A stretch of 64,000 bases of DNA, from contig NZ_LZSC01000057.1 of NCBI RefSeq assembly GCF_001665235.1, positions 62,001 through 126,000 on the forward strand. Reading direction: 5' to 3'. The notes under the pieces were generated by a model that was not told where the DNA came from, made no database searches, and was given only the letters and a program-made list of their open reading frames with translations. Positions 17,547 through 26,096 of the stretch are shown here, in pieces. Numbering within the stretch: the first letter of the stretch is position 1; each line of letters opens with the position of its first letter. Position numbers and translations under genes: made by a program. This DNA is from Mycobacterium sp. 1100029.7 (GTDB lineage Bacteria; Actinomycetota; Actinomycetes; Mycobacteriales; Mycobacteriaceae).

Positions 17547-18998
17547 ATGGACGTCACCGTCGTCGGCAGCGGACCCAACGGGCTCGCCGCGGCCGTCATA
17601 TGCGCCCGCGCGGGACTCAAAGTGCAGGTTATCGAGGCGCAGTCGACATTGGGCGGTGGTGCCCGCACCGCCGCCGACCCAGAATTTCCCGGAGTGCAAC
17701 ACGACATCTGTTCCGCGGTGCACCCGCTGGCGCTGGCGTCACCGTTCTTCGCCGAATTTGATTTGCCGGCGCGCGGCGTGCAGTTAGCGGTGCCCGACAT
17801 CGCCTACGGCAACCCGCTGCCGGGCCGGCCCGCGGCGATCGCCTACCGCGATCTCGAGCGCACCTGCGCCGAACTGTCCGACGGCGCCTCCTGGCGGCGG
17901 CTGTTGGGCCCGCTGGTCGCGGACCGGCGAAACGTCGTCGACGTACTGCTCGGCGACAAGCGGTCGGTGCCCGGTTCGGTGCCCTCGGCGTTGCGCCTGG
18001 GGGTACGGATGCTGGCCCAAGGCACACCGGCGTGGGGCACGTTGACCGGCGACGACGACCGCGCACTGTTCACCGGCGTTGCCGCCCATGTGCTTTCGCG
18101 GATGCCGTCGCTGACGGCGGCCGGCGCCGGGATGATGCTGGCGGTGCTGGCACATGCGGTCGGCTGGCCCATCCCGGTGGGCGGCAGCCAAGCCATCACC
18201 GACGCCCTGCTCGCCGACTTGCGCGCGCACGGCGGCCAAGTGACGACCGGCGTCGAAATCACCGAGCCCCCTGGGCCGCCGTCCTCCGTCGTCGCGTTCG
18301 ACACCGCACCGACGGCCCTGCTGAGCATCTACGGCCGAAGGCTGCCGGATCGCTACGCAAAAGCGTTGCGCCGCTACCGGTATGGACCCGGCGTCGCCAA
18401 GGTCGACTTCGTGCTCAGCGGCGACATTCCGTGGACAGATCCGCGCCTGAGCCGCGCTCCCACCCTGCACCTGGGCGGCACCCGCGAACAGATGGCGCTG
18501 GCGGAGAAGGAGATTGCGGCCGGGCGTCACGCACCCTGGCCGATGGTGCTGGCCGCCGCGCCATACCTCGTCGATCCGGGCCGCATCGACGCCGCGGGCC
18601 GGCGTCCGTTCTGGACATATGCCCACGTCCCGGCGGGTTCCACGCTCGACGCCACCGAGGCCGTGACCGCCACCATGGAGCGGTTCGCGCCCGGCTTCCG
18701 CGACGTCGTCGTCGCCGCCCGCGCGGTGCCGGCCGCCCGGCTGACCGCCCACAATGCCAACTACGTCGGCGGCGACATCGGCATGGGCGGAAACTCCGCG
18801 TGGCGCGCAATCGTCGGCCCGACCCCGCGAATCGACCCGTGGGGCACACCGATTCCCAAGGCGTATCTGTGTTCGGCGGCCACCCCGCCGGGCGGCGGCG
18901 TGCACGGCATGGCCGGGTATTACGCCGCGCGCAGTCTGTTGCGTCGCGAATTCGGCATCACCGAGATGCCTGCGCTGGGGCCTAAGCTGACGGCGTGA
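17547..18998 (+). CDS. FAD-dependent phytoene-desaturase-like oxidoreductase (Rv2997-like)
   Basis: This 483-residue protein has an N-terminal FAD-binding motif (VTVVGSGPNGLAAAVICARAG) and a GG-doublet continuing LGGGARTAAD. It belongs to the phytoene dehydrogenase/amine-oxidase-like flavoproteins, but the substrate is unknown. It is not part of the crt operon at 55.7-63.2 kb. ATG 17547 is placed six bases after TGTAAT, a -10-like element, with no ribosome-binding site, suggesting leaderless translation. The stop overlaps the GTG of the WrbA-like gene, so the two are coupled. Confidence 0.85.
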   Translation: MDVTVVGSGPNGLAAAVICARAGLKVQVIEAQSTLGGGARTAADPEFPGVQHDICSAVHPLALASPFFAEFDLPARGVQLAVPDIAYGNPLPGRPAAIAYRDLERTCAELSDGASWRRLLGPLVADRRNVVDVLLGDKRSVPGSVPSALRLGVRMLAQGTPAWGTLTGDDDRALFTGVAAHVLSRMPSLTAAGAGMMLAVLAHAVGWPIPVGGSQAITDALLADLRAHGGQVTTGVEITEPPGPPSSVVAFDTAPTALLSIYGRRLPDRYAKALRRYRYGPGVAKVDFVLSGDIPWTDPRLSRAPTLHLGGTREQMALAEKEIAAGRHAPWPMVLAAAPYLVDPGRIDAAGRRPFWTYAHVPAGSTLDATEAVTATMERFAPGFRDVVVAARAVPAARLTAHNANYVGGDIGMGGNSAWRAIVGPTPRIDPWGTPIPKAYLCSAATPPGGGVHGMAGYYAARSLLRREFGITEMPALGPKLTA

Positions 18999-19594
18999 CC
19001 AAACTCGCGATCATCTACTACTCGGCCACCGGACACGGCACCACGATGGCCAACCGGGTGGCCGCCGCGGCCGAGGCCGCCGGCGCCGAGGTCCGGGTGC
19101 GCCCCGTCGCCGAGACCCGCGACCCGGAATCCTTTGCGCAGAACCCGGCTTGGACGGCGAACTACAACGCCACCAAGGACGTGCCCGCCGCCACCGGTGA
19201 CGACATCGTGTGGGCCGACGCCGTCATCTTCGGCTCACCCACCCGGTTCGGCTCGCCGGCCGCGCAGTTGCGCGACTTTTTGGACTCACTCGGCGGACTG
19301 TGGGCGCAGGGCAAGCTGGCCGACAAGGTGTACGCCGGCTTCACGTCCTCGAATACCGTGCACGGCGGCCAGGAGACCACGCTCATCTCGCTGTACTTCA
19401 CGCTGATGCACTTCGGCGGCATCCTGGTTCCGCCGGGCTACACCGATCCGTCGAAGTTCGTCGACGGCAACCCCTACGGGGCCAGCCTGGTCACCACGCA
19501 CGACAACATCGAGGACATCGGTGAGGTGACCGGCACGGCGCTGGAACACCTTGCGCGCCGGGTGGTTTCGGTGGCCGCTCGTTTGCATTCCTGA
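18995..19594 (+). CDS. wrbA: NAD(P)H:quinone oxidoreductase, WrbA-like flavodoxin
   Basis: WrbA proteins are FMN-containing, flavodoxin-like enzymes that reduce quinones by two electrons and so avoid semiquinone radicals. The 199-residue sequence shows the flavodoxin phosphate loop YYSATGHGTTMANRVA, the WrbA-specific GSPTRFGSPAAQLRDFLD, and FTSSNTVHGGQETTLIS. The GTG start overlaps the upstream FAD oxidoreductase stop (GTGA). The coupling suggests that the two flavoproteins act in one redox process. A 21-bp perfect inverted repeat follows immediately. Confidence 0.9.
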   Translation: MTKLAIIYYSATGHGTTMANRVAAAAEAAGAEVRVRPVAETRDPESFAQNPAWTANYNATKDVPAATGDDIVWADAVIFGSPTRFGSPAAQLRDFLDSLGGLWAQGKLADKVYAGFTSSNTVHGGQETTLISLYFTLMHFGGILVPPGYTDPSKFVDGNPYGASLVTTHDNIEDIGEVTGTALEHLARRVVSVAARLHS

Positions 19595-19598
19595 GCCG

Positions 19599-19655
19599 CG
19601 ACACTGAATCTACGCACACGACACGCCGCGGCGGGTGTGCGTAGATTCAGTGTCG
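19599..19655. terminator. 21-bp perfect inverted repeat between convergent wrbA and ilvC
   Basis: The arms 19599-19619 (CGACACTGAATCTACGCACAC) and 19635-19655 are perfect complements around a 15-nt spacer that includes the palindrome GCCGCGGC. It begins five bases after the wrbA stop and ends ten before the ilvC stop. It most likely terminates both transcripts. Such a long perfect stem is unusual and may be a dispersed genomic repeat. Confidence 0.8.
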
Positions 19656-19665
19656 ACGAAAGGCC

Positions 19666-20685
19666 CTATGCCGTTTCGGTGATCGGGCGGTCCACCCAGC
19701 TCATCAGGTCGCGCAGCTTCTTGCCGGTGACCTCGATGGGGTGCTCGGCGTTCTCCTTGCGCAACGCCTCGAGCTGCTTGTTGCCGCCCTCGACGTTGGC
19801 GACCAGCTTCTTGGTGAAGTCGCCGTTCTGGATGTCGCGCAGAATCTCTCGCATCCGCTCCTTGGTGCCGGCGTCGATGACGCGCGGGCCCGAGAGGTAG
19901 CCGCCGAACTCCGCGGTGTCAGACACCGAGTAGTTCATCCGGGCGATGCCGCCCTCGTACATCAGGTCGACGATCAGCTTCAGCTCGTGCAGCACCTCGA
20001 AGTAGGCCATCTCCGGCGGGTAGCCAGCCTCGACCATCACATCGAAGCCAACCTTCACCAATTCCTCGGTGCCGCCGCACAATACGGCCTGCTCGCCGAA
20101 CAGGTCGGTTTCGGTCTCGTCCTTGAAGGTGGTCTTGATGACGCCGGCCCGGGTGCCGCCGATGGCCTTGGCGTAGGACAGCGCCAGCGCCTCGCCCTTG
20201 CCGGTCGGGTCCTGGTCGACGGCGATCAGCGCGGGCACACCCTTGCCGTCGACGAACTGCCGGCGCACCAGGTGCCCGGGACCCTTCGGGGCGACCATCG
20301 CGATGGTCACGTTGCCCGGCGGCTTGATCAGGTCGAAGTGGATGTTGAGACCGTGACCGAAGAACAGTGCGTCGCCGTCGTTGAGGTTCGGCTCGATGTC
20401 GTTCTTGAAGATGTCGGCCTGGGCGGTGTCGGGCGCCAGCAACATGATGACGTCGGCCCACTTGGCGACCTCGGCCGGAGTGTCGACGTCGAGGCCCTGC
20501 TCGGACACCTTGGCCCGCGACTTGGAGCCCTCCTTGAGTCCGACGCGCACCTGCACACCGGAATCGCGCAGGCTCAGCGAATGCGCGTGGCCCTGACTGC
20601 CGTATCCGATGACGCCAACCTTGCGACCCTGGATGATCGACAGGTCTGCGTCGTCGTCATAGAACATCTCTAATGCCTCTGGCAC
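19666..20685 (-). CDS. ilvC: Ketol-acid reductoisomerase
   Basis: IlvC converts acetolactate or acetohydroxybutyrate to the dihydroxyacid using NADPH in valine and isoleucine synthesis. The 339-residue protein is a class I enzyme with the NADPH motif VGVIGYGSQGHAHSLSLRDSG, the MVAPKGPGHLVRRQF segment, and the metal-binding acidic residues in DLFGEQAVLCGG and FEVLHELKLIVDLMYEGG. GTG 20685 follows AAGGAGAG by seven bases and is preferred; ATG 20667 (MFYDD) is the alternative used in M. tuberculosis. It is the last gene of ilvBNC. Confidence 0.96.
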   Translation of the reverse strand: MPEALEMFYDDDADLSIIQGRKVGVIGYGSQGHAHSLSLRDSGVQVRVGLKEGSKSRAKVSEQGLDVDTPAEVAKWADVIMLLAPDTAQADIFKNDIEPNLNDGDALFFGHGLNIHFDLIKPPGNVTIAMVAPKGPGHLVRRQFVDGKGVPALIAVDQDPTGKGEALALSYAKAIGGTRAGVIKTTFKDETETDLFGEQAVLCGGTEELVKVGFDVMVEAGYPPEMAYFEVLHELKLIVDLMYEGGIARMNYSVSDTAEFGGYLSGPRVIDAGTKERMREILRDIQNGDFTKKLVANVEGGNKQLEALRKENAEHPIEVTGKKLRDLMSWVDRPITETA

Positions 20686-20727
20686 GGTGAATCTCTCCTT
20701 CTCGTTGGGCTTTTCGGGTGCGCGGCG

Positions 20728-21234
20728 TTATTTGGCGGAGCCGATACCGCGCGGGCCGCGGGATAGCGACACCACGCCCGATTGGACGATCTCGCGGATA
20801 CCGAACGGTTCCAGCACCCGCAGCAGCGCCTCGAGCTTGCCGCGGGTACCGGTCGCCTCGACGGTCAACGAATCAAGCGATACGTCGACCACCTTGGCGC
20901 GGAACAGGTTTGCCGCTTCGATTACCTGGGCGCGGTTTCCGGCGTCGGCCCGCACCTTGATCAGCGCCAGCTCGCGAGCCACCGAGTTGTCCTCGTCCTG
21001 CTCGACAATTTTGATGACATTGATCAGCTTGTTGAGTTGCTTGGTGACCTGCTCGAGCGGAGTCTCCTCGGCGGAGACCACAATGGTCATCCGCGACATG
21101 TCCTTCTGCTCGGTGGCACCCACGGCCAACGACTCGATGTTGAAACCACGCCGCGAGAACAGCGCCGCGACGCGTGCGAGCACACCGGGTTTGTCTTCCA
21201 CCAACACCGACAGGGTGTGCGTCTTGGCATACAT
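20728..21234 (-). CDS. ilvN: Acetolactate synthase regulatory subunit
   Basis: The small subunit stimulates IlvB and confers valine feedback inhibition. The N-terminal ACT domain is clear (LSVLVEDKPGVLARVAALFSRRGFNI), followed by a second domain ending RGPRGIGSAK. The length of 168 residues is typical. It sits between ilvB (49 bp upstream) and ilvC (42 bp downstream) on the same strand. Confidence 0.97.
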   Translation of the reverse strand: MYAKTHTLSVLVEDKPGVLARVAALFSRRGFNIESLAVGATEQKDMSRMTIVVSAEETPLEQVTKQLNKLINVIKIVEQDEDNSVARELALIKVRADAGNRAQVIEAANLFRAKVVDVSLDSLTVEATGTRGKLEALLRVLEPFGIREIVQSGVVSLSRGPRGIGSAK

Positions 21235-21283
21235 CAGCGCCGCTCCTTTTCATCGCTACGCTGTGCATCGTCACCGGCGCGCA

Positions 21284-23152
21284 TCAGGCGTGTCCCTCGG
21301 TTTCGTCGTCGAACAGCGGCCGAATCCCGCGGGCGTGCTGGATTTCGTCGTTGCTCGTTCCAGCGGCCACCATCGGCCACACCTGCGCATCGGCACCCAC
21401 GATGAAGTCGATGACGACCGGGCGGTCGTTGATCGCCCGCGCCTGGTTGATCGCTTCGATCACGTCTTCCTCACGCTCGCAACGTATTCCGACGCAACCC
21501 AATGCCTCGGCCAGCTTCACGAAATCGGGGATGCGGTGCGAGTGCGTGGCCAGGTCGGTCTGCGAGTAGCGCTCCTCGTAGAACAGGCTCTGCCACTGAC
21601 GCACCATGCCCAGGTTCCCGTTGTTAATCAGCGCGACCTTGATCGGTATTCCCTCGATCGCACAGGTGGCCAGCTCCTGGTTGGTCATCTGGAAGCACCC
21701 GTCGCCGTCGATCGCCCAGACTTCGGCCTCGGGGCGAGCGACCTTGGCGCCCATGGCCGCCGGGATCGCGAACCCCATGGTGCCCAGGCCACCGGAGTTG
21801 AGCCAGGTGCGCGGGTTCTCGTAGGAGATGAACTGCGCCGCCCACATCTGGTGCTGGCCCACTCCGGCGACGTAAACCGCGTCGGGCCCGGCGATCTTGC
21901 CGAGCTGCTCGATCACGTACTCCGGGCTCAGGCTGCCGTCGCTCTGCGGGCCGTAGCTGAGCGGGTAGGTGGATTGCACCTCGTCCAGATATGCCCACCA
22001 CGCGGTCATGTCGATCTTGCCGGGCGTCTCGTATTGACGCAGCATCGCGATCAGGTCGGTGATCACGGCCTTGACGTCGCCGACGATCGGCACGTCGGCC
22101 GCCCGGTTCTTGCCGATCTCGGCCGGGTCGATGTCGGCGTGGATGACCTTGGCCTCGGGCGCAAAGGAATCGAGCTGACCGGTCACCCGGTCGTCGAAGC
22201 GGGTGCCCAGCGCGATCAGCAGATCGCTGCGCTGCAGCGCTGCCACCGCGGCGACCGTGCCGTGCATGCCCGGCATGCCCAGGTTCTGGCGGTGGCTGTC
22301 CGGGAAGGCACCCCGGGCCATCAGCGTGGTGACCACCGGAATACCGGTCAGCTCGGCCAGATCCCGCAACTGCTCGGTCGCTTCACCGCGAATCACGCCA
22401 CCACCGACGTAGAGCACCGGCTTGCGCGCCCGCGCGATCAGTTTGGCGGCCTCGCGGATCTGGCGGTTGTGCGGCTTGAGGTTGGGCTTGTACCCGGGCA
22501 AATCCATCCGCGGCGGCCAGCTGAACGTGCACTGCGCCTGCAAGACGTCTTTGGGGATGTCGACGAGCACCGCACCGGGCCGTCCCGAAGACGCGATGTG
22601 GAAGGCCTCGGCCAGCACCCGGGGAATGTCGTCGCCGGTACGGACCAGGAAGTTGTGCTTGGTGATCGGCATGGTGATGCCCGAGATGTCAGCTTCCTGG
22701 AAGGCGTCGGTCCCGATCAGGCCACGGCCGACCTGCCCGGTCACGGCGACCACCGGGATGGAGTCCATCTGTGCGTCCGCCAACGGGGTCACCAGGTTGG
22801 TGGCGCCCGGGCCAGACGTGGCCATCATGACGCCGACCTTGCCGGTGGCGTGCGCGTAACCGCTGGCCGCGTGGCCGGCGCCCTGCTCGTGGCGCACCAG
22901 CACGTGGCGCAGCTTCTTCGAGTCGAACAGCGGGTCGTAGACCGGCAGCACCGCCCCGCCCGGGATGCCGAAGATGACCTCTACACCGAGCTCCTCCAAC
23001 GACCGGATTACCGACTGGGCGCCGGTAAGTTGGTGCGGTGCAACATGTTTGGCTTGGTTGGCCGGAACTTTTGCGGCAGCGTCCGCGGCGTCCGGGGCCC
23101 AGTCGCGGCCGTGCTGCGACCCCGGTGTCTGGTGCCTGGTGGGTGCGCTCAC
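21284..23152 (-). CDS. ilvB: Acetolactate synthase catalytic subunit
   Basis: IlvB is the thiamine-diphosphate and FAD-dependent large subunit that condenses pyruvate with pyruvate or 2-oxobutyrate. The 622-residue protein shows VEVIFGIPGGAVLPVYDPL (with the cofactor Glu later in LVRHEQGAGHAASGYAHATG), the FAD-domain ALGTRFDDRVTG and the ThDP motif IDGDGCFQMTNQELAT. The start GTG 23152 is preceded by AAGGAC. Upstream lies a leader-peptide attenuator, so transcription into this gene should depend on branched-chain aminoacyl-tRNA supply. Confidence 0.97.
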   Translation of the reverse strand: MSAPTRHQTPGSQHGRDWAPDAADAAAKVPANQAKHVAPHQLTGAQSVIRSLEELGVEVIFGIPGGAVLPVYDPLFDSKKLRHVLVRHEQGAGHAASGYAHATGKVGVMMATSGPGATNLVTPLADAQMDSIPVVAVTGQVGRGLIGTDAFQEADISGITMPITKHNFLVRTGDDIPRVLAEAFHIASSGRPGAVLVDIPKDVLQAQCTFSWPPRMDLPGYKPNLKPHNRQIREAAKLIARARKPVLYVGGGVIRGEATEQLRDLAELTGIPVVTTLMARGAFPDSHRQNLGMPGMHGTVAAVAALQRSDLLIALGTRFDDRVTGQLDSFAPEAKVIHADIDPAEIGKNRAADVPIVGDVKAVITDLIAMLRQYETPGKIDMTAWWAYLDEVQSTYPLSYGPQSDGSLSPEYVIEQLGKIAGPDAVYVAGVGQHQMWAAQFISYENPRTWLNSGGLGTMGFAIPAAMGAKVARPEAEVWAIDGDGCFQMTNQELATCAIEGIPIKVALINNGNLGMVRQWQSLFYEERYSQTDLATHSHRIPDFVKLAEALGCVGIRCEREEDVIEAINQARAINDRPVVIDFIVGADAQVWPMVAAGTSNDEIQHARGIRPLFDDETEGHA

Positions 23153-23204
23153 TGGCGGTCCTTATCTTCTTGGGGCTGATTGTGAAAGTTTCGTTGCTAC
23201 GCAA

Positions 23205-23239
23205 GAAAAAACCCCCGTCAGCTCCCGCTGATCGAGGGT
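23205..23239 (-). terminator. Intrinsic terminator (attenuator) before ilvB
   Basis: Read on the minus strand, ACCCTCGATCAGC pairs with GCTGACGGGGGT around the loop GGGA (one bulged A). TTTTTT follows at 23211-23206. It is a classical intrinsic terminator, rare in mycobacteria. It lies between the ilvB promoter and the ilvB start, about 50 bp before the coding region, as expected for an attenuator. Confidence 0.88.
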
Positions 23240-23240
23240 T

Positions 23241-23297
23241 GCGCGTTGGTGCCGGATCGCTTCACATGCTGAAGGAACTAGTCAGGCACCAACGCGC
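23241..23297 (-). promoter_or_regulatory. Pause hairpin of the ilvB attenuator
   Basis: GCGCGTTGGTGCC (minus strand, 23297-23285) and its perfect complement GGCACCAACGCGC (23253-23241) form a 13-bp stem around a 31-nt loop, directly upstream of the terminator. The 5' arm lies inside the last codons of the leader peptide. A ribosome stalled on the Leu-Val-Val-Ile codons, which end six bases earlier, would mask it. I did not find a convincing antiterminator pairing by eye. Confidence 0.78.
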
Positions 23298-23341
23298 CGA
23301 CTAATTACTACGAGCATTCCGGGCTTTCCGGCGGTATCCAT
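23282..23341 (-). CDS. ilvL: ilvB leader peptide (19 residues)
   Basis: The short frame ATG 23341 to TGA 23282 encodes MDTAGKPGMLVVISRRVGA, with the consecutive branched-chain codons Leu-Val-Val-Ile at 23314-23303. It begins eight bases after a TACCTT -10 element, so it is probably leaderless, and it overlaps the 5' arm of the pause hairpin. Leader peptides with branched-chain codons control ilv operons by attenuation in enterobacteria and in Corynebacterium glutamicum. The combination of promoter, codons, hairpin and terminator makes this assignment strong. Confidence 0.87.
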   Translation of the reverse strand: MDTAGKPGMLVVISRRVGA

Positions 23342-23349
23342 AATGGTCG

Positions 23350-23379
23350 AAGGTAGTCTTCGCACTGCTCAACCGTCAA
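23350..23379 (-). promoter_or_regulatory. ilvBNC promoter
   Basis: On the minus strand TTGACG (23379-23374), an 18-bp spacer and TACCTT (23355-23350) resemble a SigA promoter. The predicted start is at or just before the leader-peptide ATG at 23341. The remainder of the 23153-23468 gap holds the attenuator and, on the other side, the upstream region of the cfp6-like gene. Confidence 0.68.
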
Positions 23380-23468
23380 ATCCGGTGCGGCCGGGACCAA
23401 TCGTCGTCGCATCCGGGCTCGGCTCGGCGCCGGCAGGCCGGGTCCGGGTGAGGTGAAAGGATGACGGG

Positions 23469-23864
23469 GTGGCTTCTGGCTCTGCTGTCCCGACCCCCGC
23501 GCCCGTCGTGATCAGGATTTCGCCGATGGCGCACCTCGCCGTGGGTTTCTTGACCCTCGGACTGCTGATCCCGGTGCTGGCCTGGCGGCCGTCGGCGCCG
23601 CTGCTGCTCATCCCGGTGCTGCTGTCGGCTCTGATCGTGCGGCTGCGCACGGTGGCCGACGACCGGGGTGTGACGGTACGCAACCTGCTCAGCAGCCAGA
23701 CGGTGGCCTGGGACGACATCGAAGGGCTGCGCTTCCACCGCGGCTCGTGGGCACGCGCCAAGCTCACAAGTGGGTCCGAGCTGCGCTTGCCGGCGGTGAC
23801 CTTCGCGACATTGCCGCAGCTGACGGCGGCCAGTTCCGGGCGGGTGCCCAACCCCTACCGCTGA
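23469..23864 (+). CDS. cfp6: PH-domain membrane protein, CFP-6-like
   Basis: This 131-residue protein matches the low-molecular-weight antigen CFP-6 (Rv3004) encoded next to ilvB in M. tuberculosis. It has two hydrophobic segments (LAVGFLTLGLLIPVLAW and APLLLIPVLLSALIV), then a small bacterial PH-like domain with VTVRNLLSSQTVAWDDIEG, GLRFHRGSWARAKL and a conserved RVPNPYR end. GTG 23469 follows AAAGGA; an ATG at residue 20 gives the shorter M. tuberculosis form. The function is unknown. It is convergent with the DoxX gene, 12 bp away. Confidence 0.88.
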   Translation: MASGSAVPTPAPVVIRISPMAHLAVGFLTLGLLIPVLAWRPSAPLLLIPVLLSALIVRLRTVADDRGVTVRNLLSSQTVAWDDIEGLRFHRGSWARAKLTSGSELRLPAVTFATLPQLTAASSGRVPNPYR

Positions 23865-23876
23865 CCGGTGGTCCGG

Positions 23877-24719
23877 TCAGGCAACCGGGTTGACGCCGTT
23901 GAGCAGCACCCATACGGCAATGCCCGCCGCGACGCCGGCAAGCAGAGCTACGAATGACCCGATAAATGGCCGATGTGCCCACCCCCGGTTGGCGTCCAGG
24001 CCGTAGCGACCCGGACCGGACAGCACCACCGCGACGGCCATCACGATCAGCGTGATCTGGTACTCGTGGCCCTGGGGCAGGAAGAACGCGAAGGTGTGCG
24101 GCCGCGCCGAGACGGTGGCCAGCATGCCGTTGATCAGGAACGCCAGCGCACCCGCGGCGGCTACCGGAGTGAACAGGCCCAGCACCAGCAGCACGCCCGC
24201 GACGATCTCCCCGCCGGCGCTGACATAGGACAGGATGTCCGCGTGCTGGTAGCCGACGTCGGACAGCGAGTTCTTGAAACTGCCGATGCCCTGGCCGCCC
24301 CACCAGCCGAACAGCTTCTGCAGACCGTGCGCGCCCAGCACCACACCGAGGCCCACCCGCAGCACCAGCAAACCAAGGTTCTGGGTGCCGCGGCGGCCGA
24401 TCGCACGTTGCCGTTCGAAGTCCTCGCTCGGGTCGATCTCGGCGGGTTCGGCGGCCAGGTGCCTCGGCGCCGGCTGCGGCTGCGCGTAGGGCAGCGGCTC
24501 CTGATGATCGAGGACGTTGTACGCCGGCGCGGCCGCGCCGGCGACGTGATTGGGATCTTGATAAGGGATCACGGTGGTGGGGCCGAAGTCACCCGGATAC
24601 CCGACCGGAGTCAGGTCATCTTCGGGGTCGACCAAGCGCGCTGCGGCGGGGCGTCCCGGGGCGGGCTCCGGTGTGTCGCCGGGCCGCTGCCATGGTGCGT
24701 CATTCGATTGACCGGTCAC
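23877..24719 (-). CDS. DoxX-family membrane protein (Rv3005c-like)
   Basis: This 280-residue protein has a proline-rich, presumably cytosolic, N-terminal 110 residues and a DoxX domain with four hydrophobic helices (LLVLRVGLGVVLGAHGLQKLFG, AGGEIVAGVLLVLGLFTPV, and two more). In M. tuberculosis the orthologue is reported to form a membrane-associated complex with SodA and SseA in oxidative-stress defence. The start is GTG 24719. About 230 bp separate it from lppZ on the other strand, with no further gene. Confidence 0.9.
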   Translation of the reverse strand: MTGQSNDAPWQRPGDTPEPAPGRPAAARLVDPEDDLTPVGYPGDFGPTTVIPYQDPNHVAGAAAPAYNVLDHQEPLPYAQPQPAPRHLAAEPAEIDPSEDFERQRAIGRRGTQNLGLLVLRVGLGVVLGAHGLQKLFGWWGGQGIGSFKNSLSDVGYQHADILSYVSAGGEIVAGVLLVLGLFTPVAAAGALAFLINGMLATVSARPHTFAFFLPQGHEYQITLIVMAVAVVLSGPGRYGLDANRGWAHRPFIGSFVALLAGVAAGIAVWVLLNGVNPVA

Positions 24720-24948
24720 GCGTGTCAGGGTAAGGGCTTATACGCCTGAATTGGGGATTTGAGCGGCGCTTTCACCGGGTAATTGACGCAGGAACCGCTA
24801 AAGGGCTCCAGATTGGCTCTAAATGGACTCAACGGCGTTTCGAAACGGTAAACCCGCGCCCTAAACCCACTTCTGCCACGGCCTGTTCGGATTCGCCGCC
24901 AGGGACGCCTGTGGCGCCGGTGCCCGCACTATCCGTAGCCTGTCGGTC

Positions 24949-26070
24949 ATGCGTTTGGGGCGGTCGGTTCGGTGCGGGCTCGCTGCGCTGTGCGCGGTAA
25001 TGCTGGTCGCGACGGGCTGCGCGCGGTTCAACGACGCCGCGTCCGCGCCGTTCACCACCGCGCCCGAACTCAAGCCGCAGCCGAGCTCCACGCCTCCTCC
25101 CCCGCCGCCGTTGCCGCCGACACCGTTTCCCAAGGCCTGCCCCGCTCCCGGGGTGATGCAGGGCTGCCTGGAAAGCACCAGCGGCCTGATCATGGGCCCG
25201 GACAGCAAAACCGCGCTCGTGGCCGAGCGCACCACCGGGGCGGTCAAGGAGATCTCGGTCAGCGCGGAGCCGAAGGTGAAACTGGTCATCCCCGTTGACG
25301 GCTCAGGCGACGGCGGCCTGATGGACATCGTGCTGTCGCCCACCTACGCCCAGGACCGGCTGATGTACGCCTACATCAGTACGCCGACCGATAACCGGGT
25401 CATCCGGATTGCCGACGGCGATATCCCGAAGGAGATTTTGACCGGGATTCCCAAGGGCGCCACCGGGAACACCGGCGCATTGTTGTTCAACAGCCCGACC
25501 ACATTGTTGGTGCTGACCGGAGATGCGGGCAATCCGGCGCAGGCCGCCGATCCTAAATCCTTGGCCGGCAAGGTGTTACGCATCGAGCAGCCGACCACCG
25601 TGGGTCAGGCCCCGCCGACGACCGCGCTGTCCGGCGTGGGGTCAGGCGGCGGCATGTGCGTCGATCCCGTCGACGGCTCCCTATATGTCGCCGATCGCAC
25701 GCCGACCGCGGACCGGTTGCAGCGCATCACCAAGGCCTCGGAGGTGTCCACGGTGTGGACCTGGCCGGACAAGCCGGGTGTGGCCGGGTGCGCGGCCATG
25801 GACGGCACCGTGATGGTCAACCTGGTCAACACCAAGATGACGGTGGCGGTGCGGCTGGCACCGAAAACCGGTGCGGTCACCGGTGAACCCGACGTCGTCC
25901 GCAAGGACACCCACGCCCACGCATGGGCCCTGCGGTTGTCCCCGGACGGAAACGTTTGGGGCGCCACCATCAACAAGACGGCCGGGGACGCCGAAAAGCT
26001 TGACGACGTGGTGTTCCCACTGTTCCCGCAGGGCGGCGGATTCCCGCGCAACAACGACGACAAGGCCTAA
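24949..26070 (+). CDS. lppZ: Lipoprotein LppZ, sorbosone-dehydrogenase-like beta-propeller
   Basis: The 373-residue protein has a short signal peptide ending in the lipobox LVATGC, with Cys24 as the lipid-modified residue, followed by a proline-rich linker (SSTPPPPPPLPPTPFP). The rest resembles PQQ-dependent glucose/sorbosone dehydrogenase propellers (SGLIMGPDSKTALVAERTTG, GDGGLMDIVLSPTYAQ, and VLTGDAGNPAQAADPKSLAG with KVLRIEQ). It is expected on the outer face of the membrane. The enzymatic activity is unproven. ATG 24949 gives the complete signal peptide. Confidence 0.9.
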   Translation: MRLGRSVRCGLAALCAVMLVATGCARFNDAASAPFTTAPELKPQPSSTPPPPPPLPPTPFPKACPAPGVMQGCLESTSGLIMGPDSKTALVAERTTGAVKEISVSAEPKVKLVIPVDGSGDGGLMDIVLSPTYAQDRLMYAYISTPTDNRVIRIADGDIPKEILTGIPKGATGNTGALLFNSPTTLLVLTGDAGNPAQAADPKSLAGKVLRIEQPTTVGQAPPTTALSGVGSGGGMCVDPVDGSLYVADRTPTADRLQRITKASEVSTVWTWPDKPGVAGCAAMDGTVMVNLVNTKMTVAVRLAPKTGAVTGEPDVVRKDTHAHAWALRLSPDGNVWGATINKTAGDAEKLDDVVFPLFPQGGGFPRNNDDKA

Positions 26071-26096
26071 AGAGGCTGTCGCCGCAATTGGCCGCT

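Noticed and set aside
20687..23179. An 830-codon open frame antisense to ilvN and ilvB
   Set aside because: It is a high-GC shadow frame; the opposite strand carries clearly conserved ilvN and ilvB, and its translation has no domain features.
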